From: Straminergon stramineum
Lineage: Eukaryota > Streptophyta > Bryopsida > Hypnales > Calliergonaceae
NCBI GenBank assembly: GCA_963920665.1
Contig: OY987268.1
Location: 250,501-314,500, forward strand
DNA length: 64,000 bases
Direction: 5' to 3'
The notes under the pieces were generated by a model, which ran no database searches, was not told where the DNA came from, and worked only from the letters and a program-made list of their open reading frames with translations. Below are positions 12,030 to 23,699 of this stretch, one piece after another (the first letter of the stretch is position 1; the number at the start of each line of letters is the position of its first letter). The translations under genes and the position numbers were made by a program.

Positions 12030-13023
12030 GATTTATTATGAACCAAATTTTCTTTGGGTGCAATGTAAGCATCTTAATGATGAAATTATTTCTAGGATTC
12101 ATTTGTTAATGCAATTTGGACACTTCTTGGAAAAAATTGTTACCTTGGGTTAAGTTAGTTTGCTAGAACAATTTCAGGGTTGGGATTATTGATTTTAGAT
12201 GTTTCAATTCAATCTTAGAGTTATTAACGCTTTATTTTTTCCTTCATTGTTGAATCTACTATTCTACTTCAACTTCACAAATTTTTTACAAGTAAAAGTC
12301 AAATGTTTTTTCGCTGAATTTTTCCTCTTACATTCTCAACTAAATTCTTGAACATGTAATATTATAAAAACAAAATCAGGATTCACAAGTGCAAAAAAAT
12401 TTTCATCCATAAATTAAAAGCCAGAAATCTAGTCTAGAAAGGTGTAAGGAAATTGTTATCTTCACTCTCAATACAAATATGTCACAATTTATCAACTTAA
12501 CTTTTTTGAAATTTCTTCCACACATTCTTATATAGGTAAGGTAAAAGATCCTACAGTAAGACATTAGACATGTCCAAGAAATTACTTTTTCATTTTTGGG
12601 CTCTTTGCAATTGAAATGGTAGTTTTGAATGGTCTTTGATGGAAAAATGCCTTAGGACTTGAAGGGTTCAGGGTTCAATTTCCGGTGGCAAATGGAACTA
12701 ATATGAGAATTTGGGAAACCTATATTACATATTTAGAACATCCTTTCTATTCGTAATTCACCTTTTCACATTCAATGATTCAAATGGCAAAATTAGGTTT
12801 TAAGAGTTACAATGCCTTTTTCATATTCACAAACACAAACAACCATGCATCAATAACATGAAATAATATAAATTACATGAAATAAATATTGCTCTATTCA
12901 AATATACAAAAATACAACGGGTTCTTATCAAAATTGCAGAAAAAGGTCATTGCAACTCATCAAGAGTACTATGCTATATTTACCACAATCTATCCTTCAT
13001 GCACATTACAATGTGTGAACTAT
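12030..13023 (-). repeat. Conserved non-coding block, copy 1 (diverged)
   Basis: AT-rich, non-coding. It shares a landmark with the block at 21770-23063: TTGGGCTCTTTGCAATTGAAATGG here (12598-12621) against TTGGCTCTTTGTAATAGAAATGG there, each followed by GATGGAAAAA and GGGTTCA. This marks it as a more diverged copy of the same family in the same orientation. The insertion of element D ends it at 13024-13028. Confidence 0.45.
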
Positions 13024-13028
13024 ATTGT
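13024..13028. repeat. Target-site duplication ATTGT, left of element D
   Basis: ATTGT directly precedes TGTCACAGTG at 13029. The identical five bases follow GTCGTGACA at 19738-19742. A perfect 5-bp duplication is the usual signature of retroviral-type integrase. Confidence 0.75.
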
Positions 13029-14212
13029 TGTCACAGTGTCGAAGCACAGGATAAGTAAATTCCCTATTATGCTCACAAAAATCACTCTAGAGCATAACGA
13101 AGTGACTCTAAAGATCGAACCCACGAGATTCTATGAAGTATTTACTTGGTTTGGGCGAGTAAGCGCTCTCACCCTCTAAAACTTCCTTTTCGGTCCTAGA
13201 TCTAAAACCGGAAACAACCAACCACCAAGAGGATCAGGACCGGATTACTTCCCATCCGATCTTTCAATCCTCCAGTTAACTCACTTCTCCCAATTTTCAG
13301 GACCTAAACAATTCCGGTCTTGGCACTGCTCCGAACCAATCCGCTTCGACTGGTTCCCGTATCTCCTCAACACTTTTCCGGTTTAGTTTTGCCTCTGTTG
13401 GACCATCAGAGGGTTCGCCGCTTAGGTTTCTGAGTGGTAGGCCCACCACTCCTTCTGCGGATTATAGTGGTTGAAGACCCACTGTTCTTTCCCCTCCTTT
13501 CCTAACTAACTCGAATCCGGTTTGATCCCTTACAGCAATCCCGATAGCAATCCGGAATGCAGGTTACACAGAGATCCCCCGTACGATCCGTTCTTACTAC
13601 AACGACCTCAATGCCAGCTCCTACCCATGCGAAGCTAGGTAGTTACAAGTGTACTCATCTGTTCCAACAGTAACTAGGATCATTCCACTTACCGACTAAG
13701 GTGGTGAGACCTCTCAGAAGATCGGACACTCAACCGGACTACCCGTCCAGGAGTTCTAGCACGACTAAGGATACCCTTCCTATCTGCCTAGCCTAATAGT
13801 GGCTATCTCACTCGGAACTTCAAAACCCTAGATCTTGCTGAGGCACTAAAATACACTCCCAACTCTTACGCAACCTGCACCCACACTAAGGATCGGAAAC
13901 TATCGCACTAAGGGGAGAAACCTAATCACAACTCTGCCTTACACCTTCCTAACTTCACATCATGCCAACCTGCCAAGCTTGGGAGACACACACAGCAATA
14001 GAGTGCATACAAAGGTACAACAAAAATTGCAAAAAGAAGACTCCCAGCATCCCTCGCGGGCATTGACTATATACATTTCAAAAAGTTACAAATGGGCGGG
14101 AAAACTCGCGAAAGTTCCGCCGCCATCTCGGTCAGACTTTTCGGTCCTACCTACCCCCAACTGGATCGGAACAGGTACCATATCCGTTCCTACTCTACCT
14201 ACTATATACATC

Positions 14213-15889
14213 CTAAGTCCCTATTCGCGATCCGATGGTCGCGCTGTCCGCTCCCGGGTCCATCTGCTCAAAAACCTCGTTTAGGTTCCGACTCCTCTCG
14301 ATCTCCTGAGGTCGAGGAACCAGATTGCTTTCTGTGGACGCGGGTGGTGAGTCCAAGTCGATGGCGGTTCCAGGCGTGTCGGCCTAGGTCGTTCTCTTGG
14401 ACTTGGGGGTCGTATCCTTCCTCTCTCCTATTGTCACTTCCGGGAACGAATCCGGAAGGGAGATATCCGAGAGTTGAATACCGCGAGAGCAAGTTGCTCC
14501 CGATAGTATCCGGGTACTCTCCTCCATCCGGTCCGCTGCCTTCCGTGCCTCCTTCATTGCCGCTTCTACCTGCTCGGCAAAGTCGTTGAGGATCCGCACC
14601 ATCCGGGAACCGGATAGCTTCTTCTCCTCGTGCACCCGCTCATCAAACAACTTGGCTTTGGTGAGGGCCGTTCCGGTTTCCCCGAACGTGGCCTTCACTT
14701 GCTCCATCATCTGCCAAGCATCCTCTACAATAGACTTGGTGGCTGCGAAGTTCTCCTTGTGCACCAGGATCTCCGTCTTCATCCGATCCACCTCCTCTTG
14801 TAACCGGTGGATCTCTGCTTCCTACTTCCGGGACTCAACCGGATCAGAAATACAGGCCGCCACCTTTTCCGGTAGCTCCTGGTAGGGTGCTGCTCCCACC
14901 ATCCTTCCGATTGCTATCAGCATCTTCCCTTTCATCTCCCAATCCGCTCGTATGTCGCATAAGGTTTTTACGAGTGATCTGAACGGATCTTAGGGGTCCA
15001 ATTCTTCTGACACTGTCTTCTCGACCTCCGGCTTCTCCTCTGGGGCCGAGGTGTCGCGAGCGAGCGGCGTACCCCTCTTGTTGGGAGAGGTCGTCTTTTG
15101 CCGTTTGATGGTCGGCATTGGCGCCTCCTCTTCCTCTGACTCACTGTTCTCCTCGGGATCGGAACCGGATTCCATCTCCTCATCCGTTTCCAATTCTCCG
15201 TATTTCAGGAGAGTTTCCTGAGCCTTCCACCTCTTCTCCTCTAGTGCGCTCAGGAGTTGGTGAGAATGATAGAGGTGCATGAGATAGGGGCACATCGGAG
15301 TGGCCCTACTCTTCCCCACTCTTCCTACAAGTTGGGTGACCAGCTCGGAAATGATCCGAGCCCAATCCACTTTCCGGTCTCTTCTCAGAGAGCCGAAAAT
15401 TGTGTTGGCGAGGGAGATAGTCACCCTCGTCGGTTTTTCCGGATGAAGGACCGGAACTAAGAACTTCAGTAGCTGGCGCTACCGCTCATCGATGCAGTCG
15501 TCCACCACATATCCGTCTTTCGGGTTGACCGCTCCCCCGAACTTTCCACGACAGAACGCATCCTTCCGGCTTGCCATTCCTAGCCCTCCTACACGGAAAC
15601 TATAGGTGGTTCTCCACATGTCTTCCGTCCACAGATGTGGAACGGCTCGCAGAGTGTTGTCAAACTCATTGGACAGCTTGCCCAAGAGTTCTTTGACTAT
15701 GGACTCTTCTTTGAAACCCCAGGGTTTATCCACAAACCCTAGGCAACCCATGGAAGTTAAATCTTCCATGAGTTGGGACTTGGCTGGTTCGGTGGAGTGA
15801 ACAACTGGAACTACTTTCTGGAGCTTCACCTCCACCGGGGGTATATTGGAGCTGGCCTGTCCGCCTCTACTCCTCCTAAGCTGCGGCAT
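14213..15889 (-). pseudogene. Gag-like protein, element D second unit, decayed
   Basis: About 558 codons from the ATG at 15889 (a GTG lies two codons upstream) to 14213, in one frame, with stops at 15479 (TAG), 14990 (TAA), 14822 (TAG) and 14384 (TAG). The N-terminal half is globular, with SLANTIFGSLRRDRKVDWAR and CPYLMHLYHSHQLLSALEE. An acidic Glu/Ser stretch, a basic stretch (KRQKTTSPNKRG) and then a coiled-coil region (EIHRLQEEVDRMK) follow, with a polar tail. The globular part resembles what is usually labelled plant 'putative transposon protein' or gag-like regions; I place it there from motif memory only. No zinc knuckle is visible. Its paralogue at 17596-19278 aligns end to end. Confidence 0.6.
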
Positions 15890-17595
15890 GGACACGGATT
15901 GGTGTGCTCAGGACCCTTTCTGATGCTCCCTCGCTATCTCTCCTAGCCACATGCCTCGTTCTCGCTTTTGCTCCCCGATCTCAACCGGTAATTAAAGCTC
16001 GAACGCTCAAGGACCACAAGTCTCGCAACGGACACTAGCACAAAAGACTATCACGGGAAACTAATCGACAAGCACAGAGGCAAACACACAGCACAGATAG
16101 TGCTAGGTAAACGAAAATGAGAAAGAGTTTGATCTAGGTAGCTCCAGTTCTTTTATAGCCGTTGGACTCCCTGCCACCTTATCCTGACTCAATCCGGATC
16201 CGGTTCGTCTAAGGTATCCGGTCCATCCTCGTCCGGTCAGAGATCCGCTCCTATCCGTTCACTCCCTGGATCCTGGATTGAGTAGATCTTTCCACTATCT
16301 CATTTTCCGCTTCTTATTCAGATCTAGATGGTTCCTTAGCTAATTCTAGATACCTATATGTATTTTGCGGTTAGCTTGACTAGGTAAACCAAAAAAATCG
16401 AAAATTGCACGTTGTGACACACAACACAGAGCAAGTAAATTCCCTGTTATGCTGACAAAAATCACTCTAGAGCATAACTAAGTGACTCTAAAGATTGAAC
16501 CCATGAGATTCTGTGAAGTGTTTAACTTTATTAAGCGAGTAAGCATTACTAACCTCTAATCCTTCCTTCTGGTCCTAGATCTAAAATCGAAAACAACCAA
16601 CCAGCAGATAGTCTTGGACTAGATTCCTCCGCTGATCCGATACCATCAATCTCCAGTTGATCCAATTTAACCCAATCCGAGGACCGCACCACTTCCGGTC
16701 TTAGTACTCCTCTGGTCCAATCCATTCCAGATTGTCCGTATGTCTCCTCACTCCTATTTCGGTTTAGTTTTGCCTCTGTTGGACCAGTAGAGGGATCGCC
16801 ACTTGGTTTTGTGAGTGGTAGGCCCACCACTCCTTCCATGTATTATAGTGGCTGAAGGCCCATTGTCTTATCTCTTCTTCTCCTAAATTAACTCGGATCC
16901 GATTTGATCCCTCACAACAATCCGGACAACAATCCGGTTTGTAGGTCACACAGAGACCCCTCATACAATTCTTCTTTACTACAACAACCTTGATGTCAGT
17001 TCCTACCCATGCGAAGCTAGATAGTCACAAATGTACTTGTTTGTTCCAACACTTACCAAAGCTATTCCGTTTACCAACTAAGGTGGTGAGACCTCTCAGA
17101 AGATCGGACACTCAACCGGATTTCCCATCTAGGAGTTATAGCGTGACTAAGGATACCCTCCCTATCCGCCTAGCCTAACAATGGCTTTCTCACCCAGAAC
17201 TCAGAACTCTAGATCTGCTGAGGCACTAAAGTCCACTCCCAACACTTCCACAACCCACTCACATACACTAAGGATCAGAAACTTACACACCAAGGGGAGA
17301 AATCAATTCACAATTCAATCCTACACCTTCCTAACTCCATGCCAAGCAACCCTGCTAAGCTTGGAAGATACACACACGACACAAGAGCGCATACAAAGGT
17401 ACAAGAATTTTGCAAAAAGAAAACTCCTAGTACCCTTCGCAGGGACTAACTTAAATACAACCTAAAAGTACAAATAGGCCTAAAAGCTTGCAAAAGTTTT
17501 GCCGCAACTCAGGCCGGACTTTTTGGTCCTACCTACTACTAACCGAAGCGGGACAGGATCCAGATCCGCTCCTACTCTTCCTACTATTGACACTT

Positions 17596-19278
17596 CTATG
17601 TACCCACCCGAGATCTAATGGTGGGACTATCTGCTCCTAGCTCCATCTGCTCGAAGATCTCGTTTAAGTTTCGATTCCGTTCCCCCTCCTGAGGGTTAGG
17701 AACCGGGTCGCCTTCTGTGGATTCGGGGGTTGAATCTAAGTTGATGGTGGTTTTAGGTGTGCCGGCTGGATTCGCCTTAGCCTCCGATCTCTTGGACTTG
17801 GAGGTGACATCCTTCCCCTCCCCTGCCGCTGCATCCAAGAACGAATCCAGAAGAGATATGTCAAAGAGTTGAATCCCTCGAGAGCAAGTGGCTCCCGACA
17901 GTATCCAGGTACTGTCTTTCATCCGGTCTACCACTTTCCGCACTTTCTTCATTGCCGCTTCGACCTATTTGGCAAAGTCCGTGAGAATCCGGACCATCTA
18001 AGAATTGGATGGCTTCTTTTTGTCATGCACCTTCTCATCAAATAGTTTGGCCTTGGCGGTGGCCATTCTGGTCTCCCCAAATGTGGCCTTCACCTGCTCA
18101 ACCATTTTCTGAGCCTCCTCCGCCATCGAATGAGTGGCTACAAAGTTCTCCTTGACTACAAGGAGTTTTGTTTTCACTCGATCCACCTCCTCTTGTAACC
18201 TATGGATCTTTGCTTCCTGTTTCCAGGTTTCGACCGGATCAGAGATGCAACTCGCTACCTTCTCCAGTAGTTCACTATCTGGTGGTGCTCCCACCAATTT
18301 TCCAATCGCACCCAGAATCCTCCTCTTCAATTCCCAATTTGCTCTAATGTTGCACAGGATTTTGATGAGAGGATTGAACGAATCCTCGGGGTCTGATTCC
18401 TCTAACACAGTCTTCTCAACCTCCGGTCTCTCTTCCAAGACCGAGGTATCACGACCAAGTGGCATCCCTTGCTTGTGAGGTGAGGTCGTCTTCTGTTGCT
18501 TGATCAGCGACATCGTCGGCTCCTCATCCTCTGACTTGCTCTCATCCCTCGGATCGGAACTGGAATTGGCTTTGTCATCTGTTTCTGATTCTCCATACTT
18601 CAGGAGGACTTCCTGAGCCCTCTACACCTTCTCCTCTCCAACGCTCAGGAGGTGATGGGAATGGTAGAGATGGATGAGATAGGGACATACGGGAGTGGCC
18701 CTACTCTTTCCAACTCTACCCACGAGTTGGGTGACCAGGTCGGAAATGATCCAAGCCCAGTCGACTCTCCGGTCTCCCTTTAGGGTGCCGAAAATTGTAT
18801 TCGCGAGGGAGATCAACACCCTCGTTGGCTTTTCTGGATGTAGGATCGGAACGAGGAACTACAGAAGCCGGCGGTGCCGCTCGTCGACGTAGTCCCCTAC
18901 AACATAGCCATCTTTTGGGTTGACAGCACCCTGGAACTTGCCTCGGATGGACTCGTCCTTCTGGTTCACCATTCCCAATCTTCTCGCCCGGAAATTATAC
19001 ACCACTCTCCAGACCTCCTCTGTCGAGATATGCGGAACTACTCTCATGGTGTTGTCAAACTCACTGGATAGCTTACCCAAGAGTTCCCTCACCATAACTT
19101 CTTCCCTGAAGCCTCAGGATTTCTCTGCAAACCCCAGGCAACCCATGGAAGTCAAATCCTCCATGAGTTGGGACTTAGCTGGTTTGGTAGAGGAAATGAT
19201 CGGAATCACTTTCCGGAGCTTCACCTCCACCGAGGATGTACTAGCCTGTCCGCATCTACTTCTCCTAAGCTACGGCAT
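17596..19278 (-). pseudogene. Gag-like protein, element D first unit, decayed
   Basis: A paralogue of the gene at 14213-15889 with the same domain order: N-terminal globular part (ELLGKLSSEFDNTMR, NPKDGYVV), KVDW-like segment (GDRRVDWAWIISDLVTQLV), acidic stretch, coiled coil (AKIHRLQEEVDRVKTK) and polar tail ending at 17596. The start is the ATG at 19278. The third codon is TAG, and further stops fall near 19117 (TGA, where the paralogue has Trp), 18859, 18622, 17998 and 17966. The frame is unbroken by indels as far as I can follow it. Most stops are TAG or arise at Trp codons, consistent with C-to-T decay. Divergence from the other unit looks substantial, so the two copies are old. Confidence 0.6.
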
Positions 19279-19737
19279 GGACACAGATGCGAGCTCGGAA
19301 CCCCTTTCAAATTCTACCTTACTCTCTTCTAGCCGCACGTCCCGTTCCTCACTTTCTCTCTCCAATCTCAACCAGAAATCAAAACTATAACAGTAACACC
19401 GCAACCCTCAAAAAAGACACTCACACAAAACTTACACGGATGGCTAAGTCACAAACGAGAACGAAGGACTTAGAGCGTGGAGAGCGCTGAGATAGGCAAA
19501 AAATGCAAAAGAGGTTGAACTGGACAAGCCAGCCCTTATATAGTCGTTGGACCCCTGTTACCCCATCATAACCTAGTCCAGATCCGTTCCTCTTGATATC
19601 CGGTCCATCCCCTATCTCATTTTCCTTCTCTATTTTAGCTCCTGATGGTTCCTTAGCTAGATCCGGATACCTACGTTTGGGTTTCCGGTTAATTTTCCTA
19701 GGTAAACCAAAAAAAATGAAAGTTTCACGTCGTGACA

Positions 19738-19742
19738 ATTGT
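19738..19742. repeat. Target-site duplication ATTGT, right of element D
   Basis: Second copy of the 5-bp duplication flanking element D; identical to 13024-13028. Confidence 0.75.
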
Positions 19743-19780
19743 AAGTCAAACACTAGATGACTAGAATAGCATACTTTACA

Positions 19781-20857
19781 TTATTTTGAATCAGAATTGG
19801 AGTCATCGTTTTTATTTGCGCCTGTCATATGTGAGCCAATATATGGTCCACCCCTATAGTTGTATCCATATTCGCTTGACGCACTTCCTTGTCCATATTG
19901 ATTTCCATAGTAAGGACCGCCAAAAGTCGGAGGTGGAATTGGAGCACTCTCTGAGGACCCTCCTTGAGTTGATCCACCATAATAAGGGCCTCCCTACTGC
20001 CCAAATGACCCATGTGCAGTGGAACTAGAGTAATATTGGGAGCCTCCTTGACTTGATCCACCATAATAAGAACCTCCTTGATGTCCATATGAACCATGTG
20101 CAATGGATCCAGAGTAGTATTGGGATCCTCCTTGGCTAGAACCACCATAGTGTGAACCACCTCGCCCATCTTGTGACCCCTCATGTTGTCGATCCTGGTC
20201 ATCTATGCTTCGTCGCATGGCCTCGTCCATCTGCCATTGGTACCCAATGTCTTTCCGATTCTCTTGACATTTGTGCTTCTCTCCAAATGTCACGGGTGTT
20301 GGTTCATCAATATCATCATCTTCATCTGACCAATCATCCTTAGCATCTGGCAACACAACCGTCGGAAGTCCTCTATAGCCTCGATTGGACTACTCCGGCA
20401 TGCAATCGCTTGGTCCCACCTAATTAGTAGGAATTATGGGTTCGTCATGAGTCAAATTCCTCACATTGCACCCTGTAGCTGTGCACCAATCCACTTCTTT
20501 GTGAAGTACTATCTCCGCCCAAATCATCGCCATGTTGGAATAGTTCATGATGTTTGGTTTGAAGCTTGGTAAACCTAAAGCAGAGGTTATTTCTTCGTAT
20601 CGACGAACAAAATGTTTGTTCCTACATGTGGACATTTGTCCTTCCCAGCAACGAACTTGCACCTCTGCGCGATTACGTGACCATAGTTTGGAGAGGTGCA
20701 TCATTTTAATGTACTTTTTGCACATTGTATAGTCCTACATTTTCTTGGGCTCCTCCTCCCATCCACGCTCCGCTACACATGTCACATCTACCCACTCTTT
20801 CTAATTCATTTCTTGGGATTTCCCCTTCTTACTTCCTCCACCACTTTCACATGGCAT
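19781..20857 (-). pseudogene. Accessory protein of unit C with Gly/Ser/Tyr-rich tail, decayed
   Basis: The frame starts at the ATG at 20857 (MPCESGGGSKKGK) and runs to TAA at 19781, about 358 codons, with in-frame TAG stops, for example at 20420 and 19994, and no frameshift seen. The N-terminal domain has TMCKKYIKMMHLSKLW, CRNKHFVRR and AEIVLHKEVDWCT, matching the unit B protein (TCKKYIKMYHIDKLW, CNNKHFVH, NRKVDWST). An acidic patch (DDWSDEDDDIDE) and a low-complexity tail follow, where GGSSQGGSQYY, GSYG and GGPYYG recur with a period of about 28 residues. This resembles prion-like, condensate-forming regions in composition. There is no coiled coil and no RING finger. Gene order relative to the kinase-like gene is interrupted by element D. 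The function is unknown. Confidence 0.6.
20020..20150 (-). repeat. In-frame 84-bp tandem repeat in the accessory gene
   Basis: Two near-identical units (AGTAATATTGGGAGCCTCC and AGTAGTATTGGGATCCTCC landmarks about 84 bases apart) encode GGSQYYSGSIAHGSYGHQ-type blocks. The repeat keeps the reading frame, so the tail grew by in-frame duplication while the gene was still coding. Confidence 0.55.
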
Positions 20858-20899
20858 GGTAACCTTTGAATCTCAATTAATAATGAAACAAAAAGGTTT

Positions 20900-21270
20900 C
20901 AAAGTTCAAATGCAATTTGGGAATGCTCTTGCCAGATGTTGAAAAGGGTGAATGAAAAATTGGAATGAAAAAAACTATGCTTGGTGTTACTAACAACCAA
21001 GTCATCCGTAAAACTAAACACCTTGAGTTCCTGACAAGGCAATAAACTCGAACAATGAAGAACTATTTTAAAACAACCAAATGAACTCATACAAAATTAA
21101 CCACTTGTAATTTGGGACAACCCCCAAAACATTGATAAAAGTTATTTAATATTAAAACACAATCGTTCATGCACCAAGCTAGAAGGGGCACACAAATTCC
21201 TGAAGGCATTGGAACACCCACTCCAGAAGGGAAACGATTGTGAAGAAATGAGCCATCCATGCTACCATTT
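20900..21270. other. 5' flank of the unit C accessory gene
   Basis: AT-rich sequence between the accessory gene start and the GCGGAC cluster. It would hold the promoter if the gene was transcribed on the minus strand. I cannot point to a convincing TATA box. Confidence 0.3.
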
Positions 21271-21279
21271 ATGCCGTCG

Positions 21280-21765
21280 GCGGTTTAGAATAGGCGGATG
21301 CTGCTGTCTGCATCGAACGACACGAAGGCGCACAAAAAGATCGTGCGGTCCAAAATCGCCATCCCTTGGATCGCATGGCTACCGACAAAAAGCGGACGAG
21401 ACAATAACATGTGGACGAATAATCCAAATAGAGAAGGCGGATGCCAAACGGGGAAGGTGGACGGGGTTCTGGTGCAGCGGACAGGGGCACGGGCCAATAG
21501 ATGCCCAATTGCAACAGCAAACGGCCTAGCCGACGAAACGACTCGGCAGACGGGGCAACGGACGTGGGTGTGGACGGTGGATGAGGAGGAGGGAGAGGAA
21601 GGCGAGGGAGAGCTGTTTTCAATTTCTCATTTTTTAGTTTGGTCGAGGTGGGAGGAGATGCGGATGGCGAATGCGGATGGGCGGACGGGAAGGACTGGAG
21701 GAGGGCAGGAGGGAGAGTTGTTTTTTACTTTCTTGAGGTGGCCTAATGGGCGGACGGGCAGAGTA
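21280..21765. repeat. GCGGAC-rich cluster upstream of the unit C accessory gene
   Basis: Dense GCGGA, GGCGGATG, GGACGGG and GCGGACGGG motifs, the complement of the GTCCGC motif. Several long open frames on both strands (up to 160 codons) cross the region and are compositional artefacts. The position corresponds to the cluster at 31400-31775 upstream of the unit B accessory gene. Confidence 0.6.
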
Positions 21766-21769
21766 GGCA

Positions 21770-23063
21770 TTGCATACTGAATCAAAAAATCTACAAAAAT
21801 TATATCTATAATATGTTATATCATGAGGCACTAAATTGATACAATTATGAAAAGTGGCACTATATGCCACTATATCTATATATCCTCTTGTTTGAAAAAT
21901 CATTTGATTTGTAAATAAATTATTCAAATGGGTATGTAAAGAAATTTCATTTTACATTGATCTTTTTCTACAAGTTATCCATATCAACAATACTTTGGGT
22001 GAATTTGGCTAATAGATAAAACAATTCAATGTCAACATTGTAACAATTTAATTGGTTTCAATTTCTAAATGATTTGTATGCCTTCGAAGGAAAGTAATTA
22101 ATCCCTAAAGTCCTAAAGGCCCTACACCCAAACACCCTTATAAGGGACTCTTGTGATATGTGATCTCAATTAAATGATTTATTTTCAAAATTATTTATTC
22201 AAGATTCTTTGCTTATTAGCTATATTCTTCAAGGGAAGATATTATAAAATGAAAATCATTACTTCATTAGTGCCAAAATTTAAAGTGAAGAAAATTAGAA
22301 GCCCAAGAATCTAATATAGCAAGATGGAAGGAAATTTTTTTTCTTTACTTTAAATGCAAATATCATGCAATGTATGGACTCAAAGTTTCCAAGATCACAA
22401 GATTACTCCCACATTTTTATACTAGTCTAGGAGGAATTCCTATGGTCTTTAAACTGAAAAAATTAATTTATGAATTTTTTGGCTCTTTGTAATAGAAATG
22501 GCACTTTACAAGTGATACTTGATGGAAAAAAAAGGCTTAGCACATTAGGGGTTCAAGATTTTTTTAAATCCTAGGCCTACACAACTAACACAACTAAAGA
22601 AGCAATTCAATCAATATTGTAAATTTATAATCTGCAAGATGTCAAGATATGATTTTGCAAACCTTCTCATAAAATCATTTGCAAAAAAGTCTTGAGATGA
22701 AAGTCATGAAACGTACTTGTGATCATTGGAGTATGACCTACTTATCCCAATTGTTGTACTTGAAGGCTCATCATATTTAAAGGTCACTCACATTCTACAC
22801 TACCCAAGCTCTAATATTTTTGGGTTGTTATAAACTTATTGATGGTCTACAATTTAGGGTGCACGCAAGTATACATGGGTATGAGCGTGTATGATCTGAA
22901 CCTCTATTTCATTTTAGCTGTATAAATGCTTACTTAAATCTTGTCCACATCATATCACATGAAATTACATTAAAGTGCTTAAATCATTTTTAGCATCGTC
23001 CCATAAATGTCATAATAGAATAATCAAGAAAGAGACAATATAATTTCATTTAGCCATTTAGGC
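21770..23063 (-). repeat. Conserved non-coding block, copy 2 (inverted, truncated)
   Basis: AT-rich, non-coding. It is the reverse complement of much of 32330-33545 and 47930-49080. Shared landmarks include TCCCTAAAGTCCTAAAGGCC, GATATGTGATCTCAATTAAATG and TAGGCCTA followed by ACAA, in the same order. It stops abruptly at 23063, where the CAGGGTTGACA terminus of unit B begins. The portion holding the telomere-like repeat in the other copies is therefore missing here. Conservation across several copies without coding capacity suggests an element-internal region. Confidence 0.65.
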
Positions 23064-23220
23064 CAGGGTTGACAAAAGTGAGCGTCCCAGGCAAAATTGC
23101 GTCCAAAAATCAGCTGTCCGGTCGTCTGGACTCCACGGATGCTATGTCTCCAGTGGGTAAAAAACGCCGTCCGTAAATTTACCCTGGGTAAATGCGGACA
23201 GGTGGTCGGGCAGATAGGCG
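23064..23220. repeat. Left terminal and subterminal region of unit B
   Basis: It starts CAGGGTTGACAAAAGTGAGCG and continues with GTCCAAAAATCAGCTGTCCGG and GGGTAAAAAACGCCGTCCG, then GGTAAATGCGGACAG. The same order of landmarks occurs at the left end of element F (46787-46910) and, inverted, at its right end (51400-51546). This supports a shared family of termini. Confidence 0.6.
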
Positions 23221-23699
23221 GTTGCTAGTGTTTTAATACAAAGCTTCAACTCCTTCAAGTAAACTTTGAATCCTTTAATGCTTTTTACAATAACATATGG
23301 AGTTATGGACTATCCTTTGTAGTGTACTCAACCAAAGAAATTGTACACTATGATTGCAATCATGAATTATCAAAGGAAAGGATTAAAAAAAAAAATTCAA
23401 CATTCTCTTCCCCTTGAAAACTACCAAATCTATCATTCTATGACAATCATGAAGTCCAAATTGTTGCATTATATATGTATCCTGCAATGTATCATGCTTC
23501 ATACAAAGAAAGAGGAACACAATCAATTTTGGGGGGACTTCTTCTTGGTTTTGTAATTAAAAAAAAATAATCATATTTTCAACATCAATAAGGAAACTCC
23601 AAGTCTCCAATTGCAATGAAAGATTCAGATAATCAATTGACATTACATGCTCGATGTCTCATAAGCACCTAAACACCTAAGCCTACATCCCTTGAATCT
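23221..23699. other. 3' flank of the unit B transposase
   Basis: AT-rich. A 71-codon open frame at 23341-23556 has no recognisable features and I do not support it as a gene. Confidence 0.35.

Larger units (their letters stand above)
13029..19737 (-). mobile_element. Element D: tandem gag-like dimer with 5-bp target duplication
   Basis: The 6709-bp element has TGTCAC...GTGACA ends and is flanked by ATTGT on both sides. Read on the minus strand it consists of two head-to-tail units of about 3.3 kb (19737-16420 and 16417-13029). They begin alike (TGTCACGACGTG and TGTCACAACGTG, then TTTTTTGGTTTACC) and end alike. Each holds one gag-like gene of about 560 codons followed by about 1.1 kb of non-coding sequence. 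No protease, reverse transcriptase or integrase is present. Units that start TGTCAC and end GTGACA look like LTRs. So the element may be two gene-bearing LTRs joined directly after loss of the interior, or a tandem duplication inside a non-autonomous gag-only element. It interrupts unit C between the block at 12030 and the accessory gene at 19781. Confidence 0.7.

Noticed and set aside
21298..21780. 160-codon Arg/Gly/Glu-rich frame
   Set aside because: It lies entirely in a GCGGAC cluster with competing frames on both strands.
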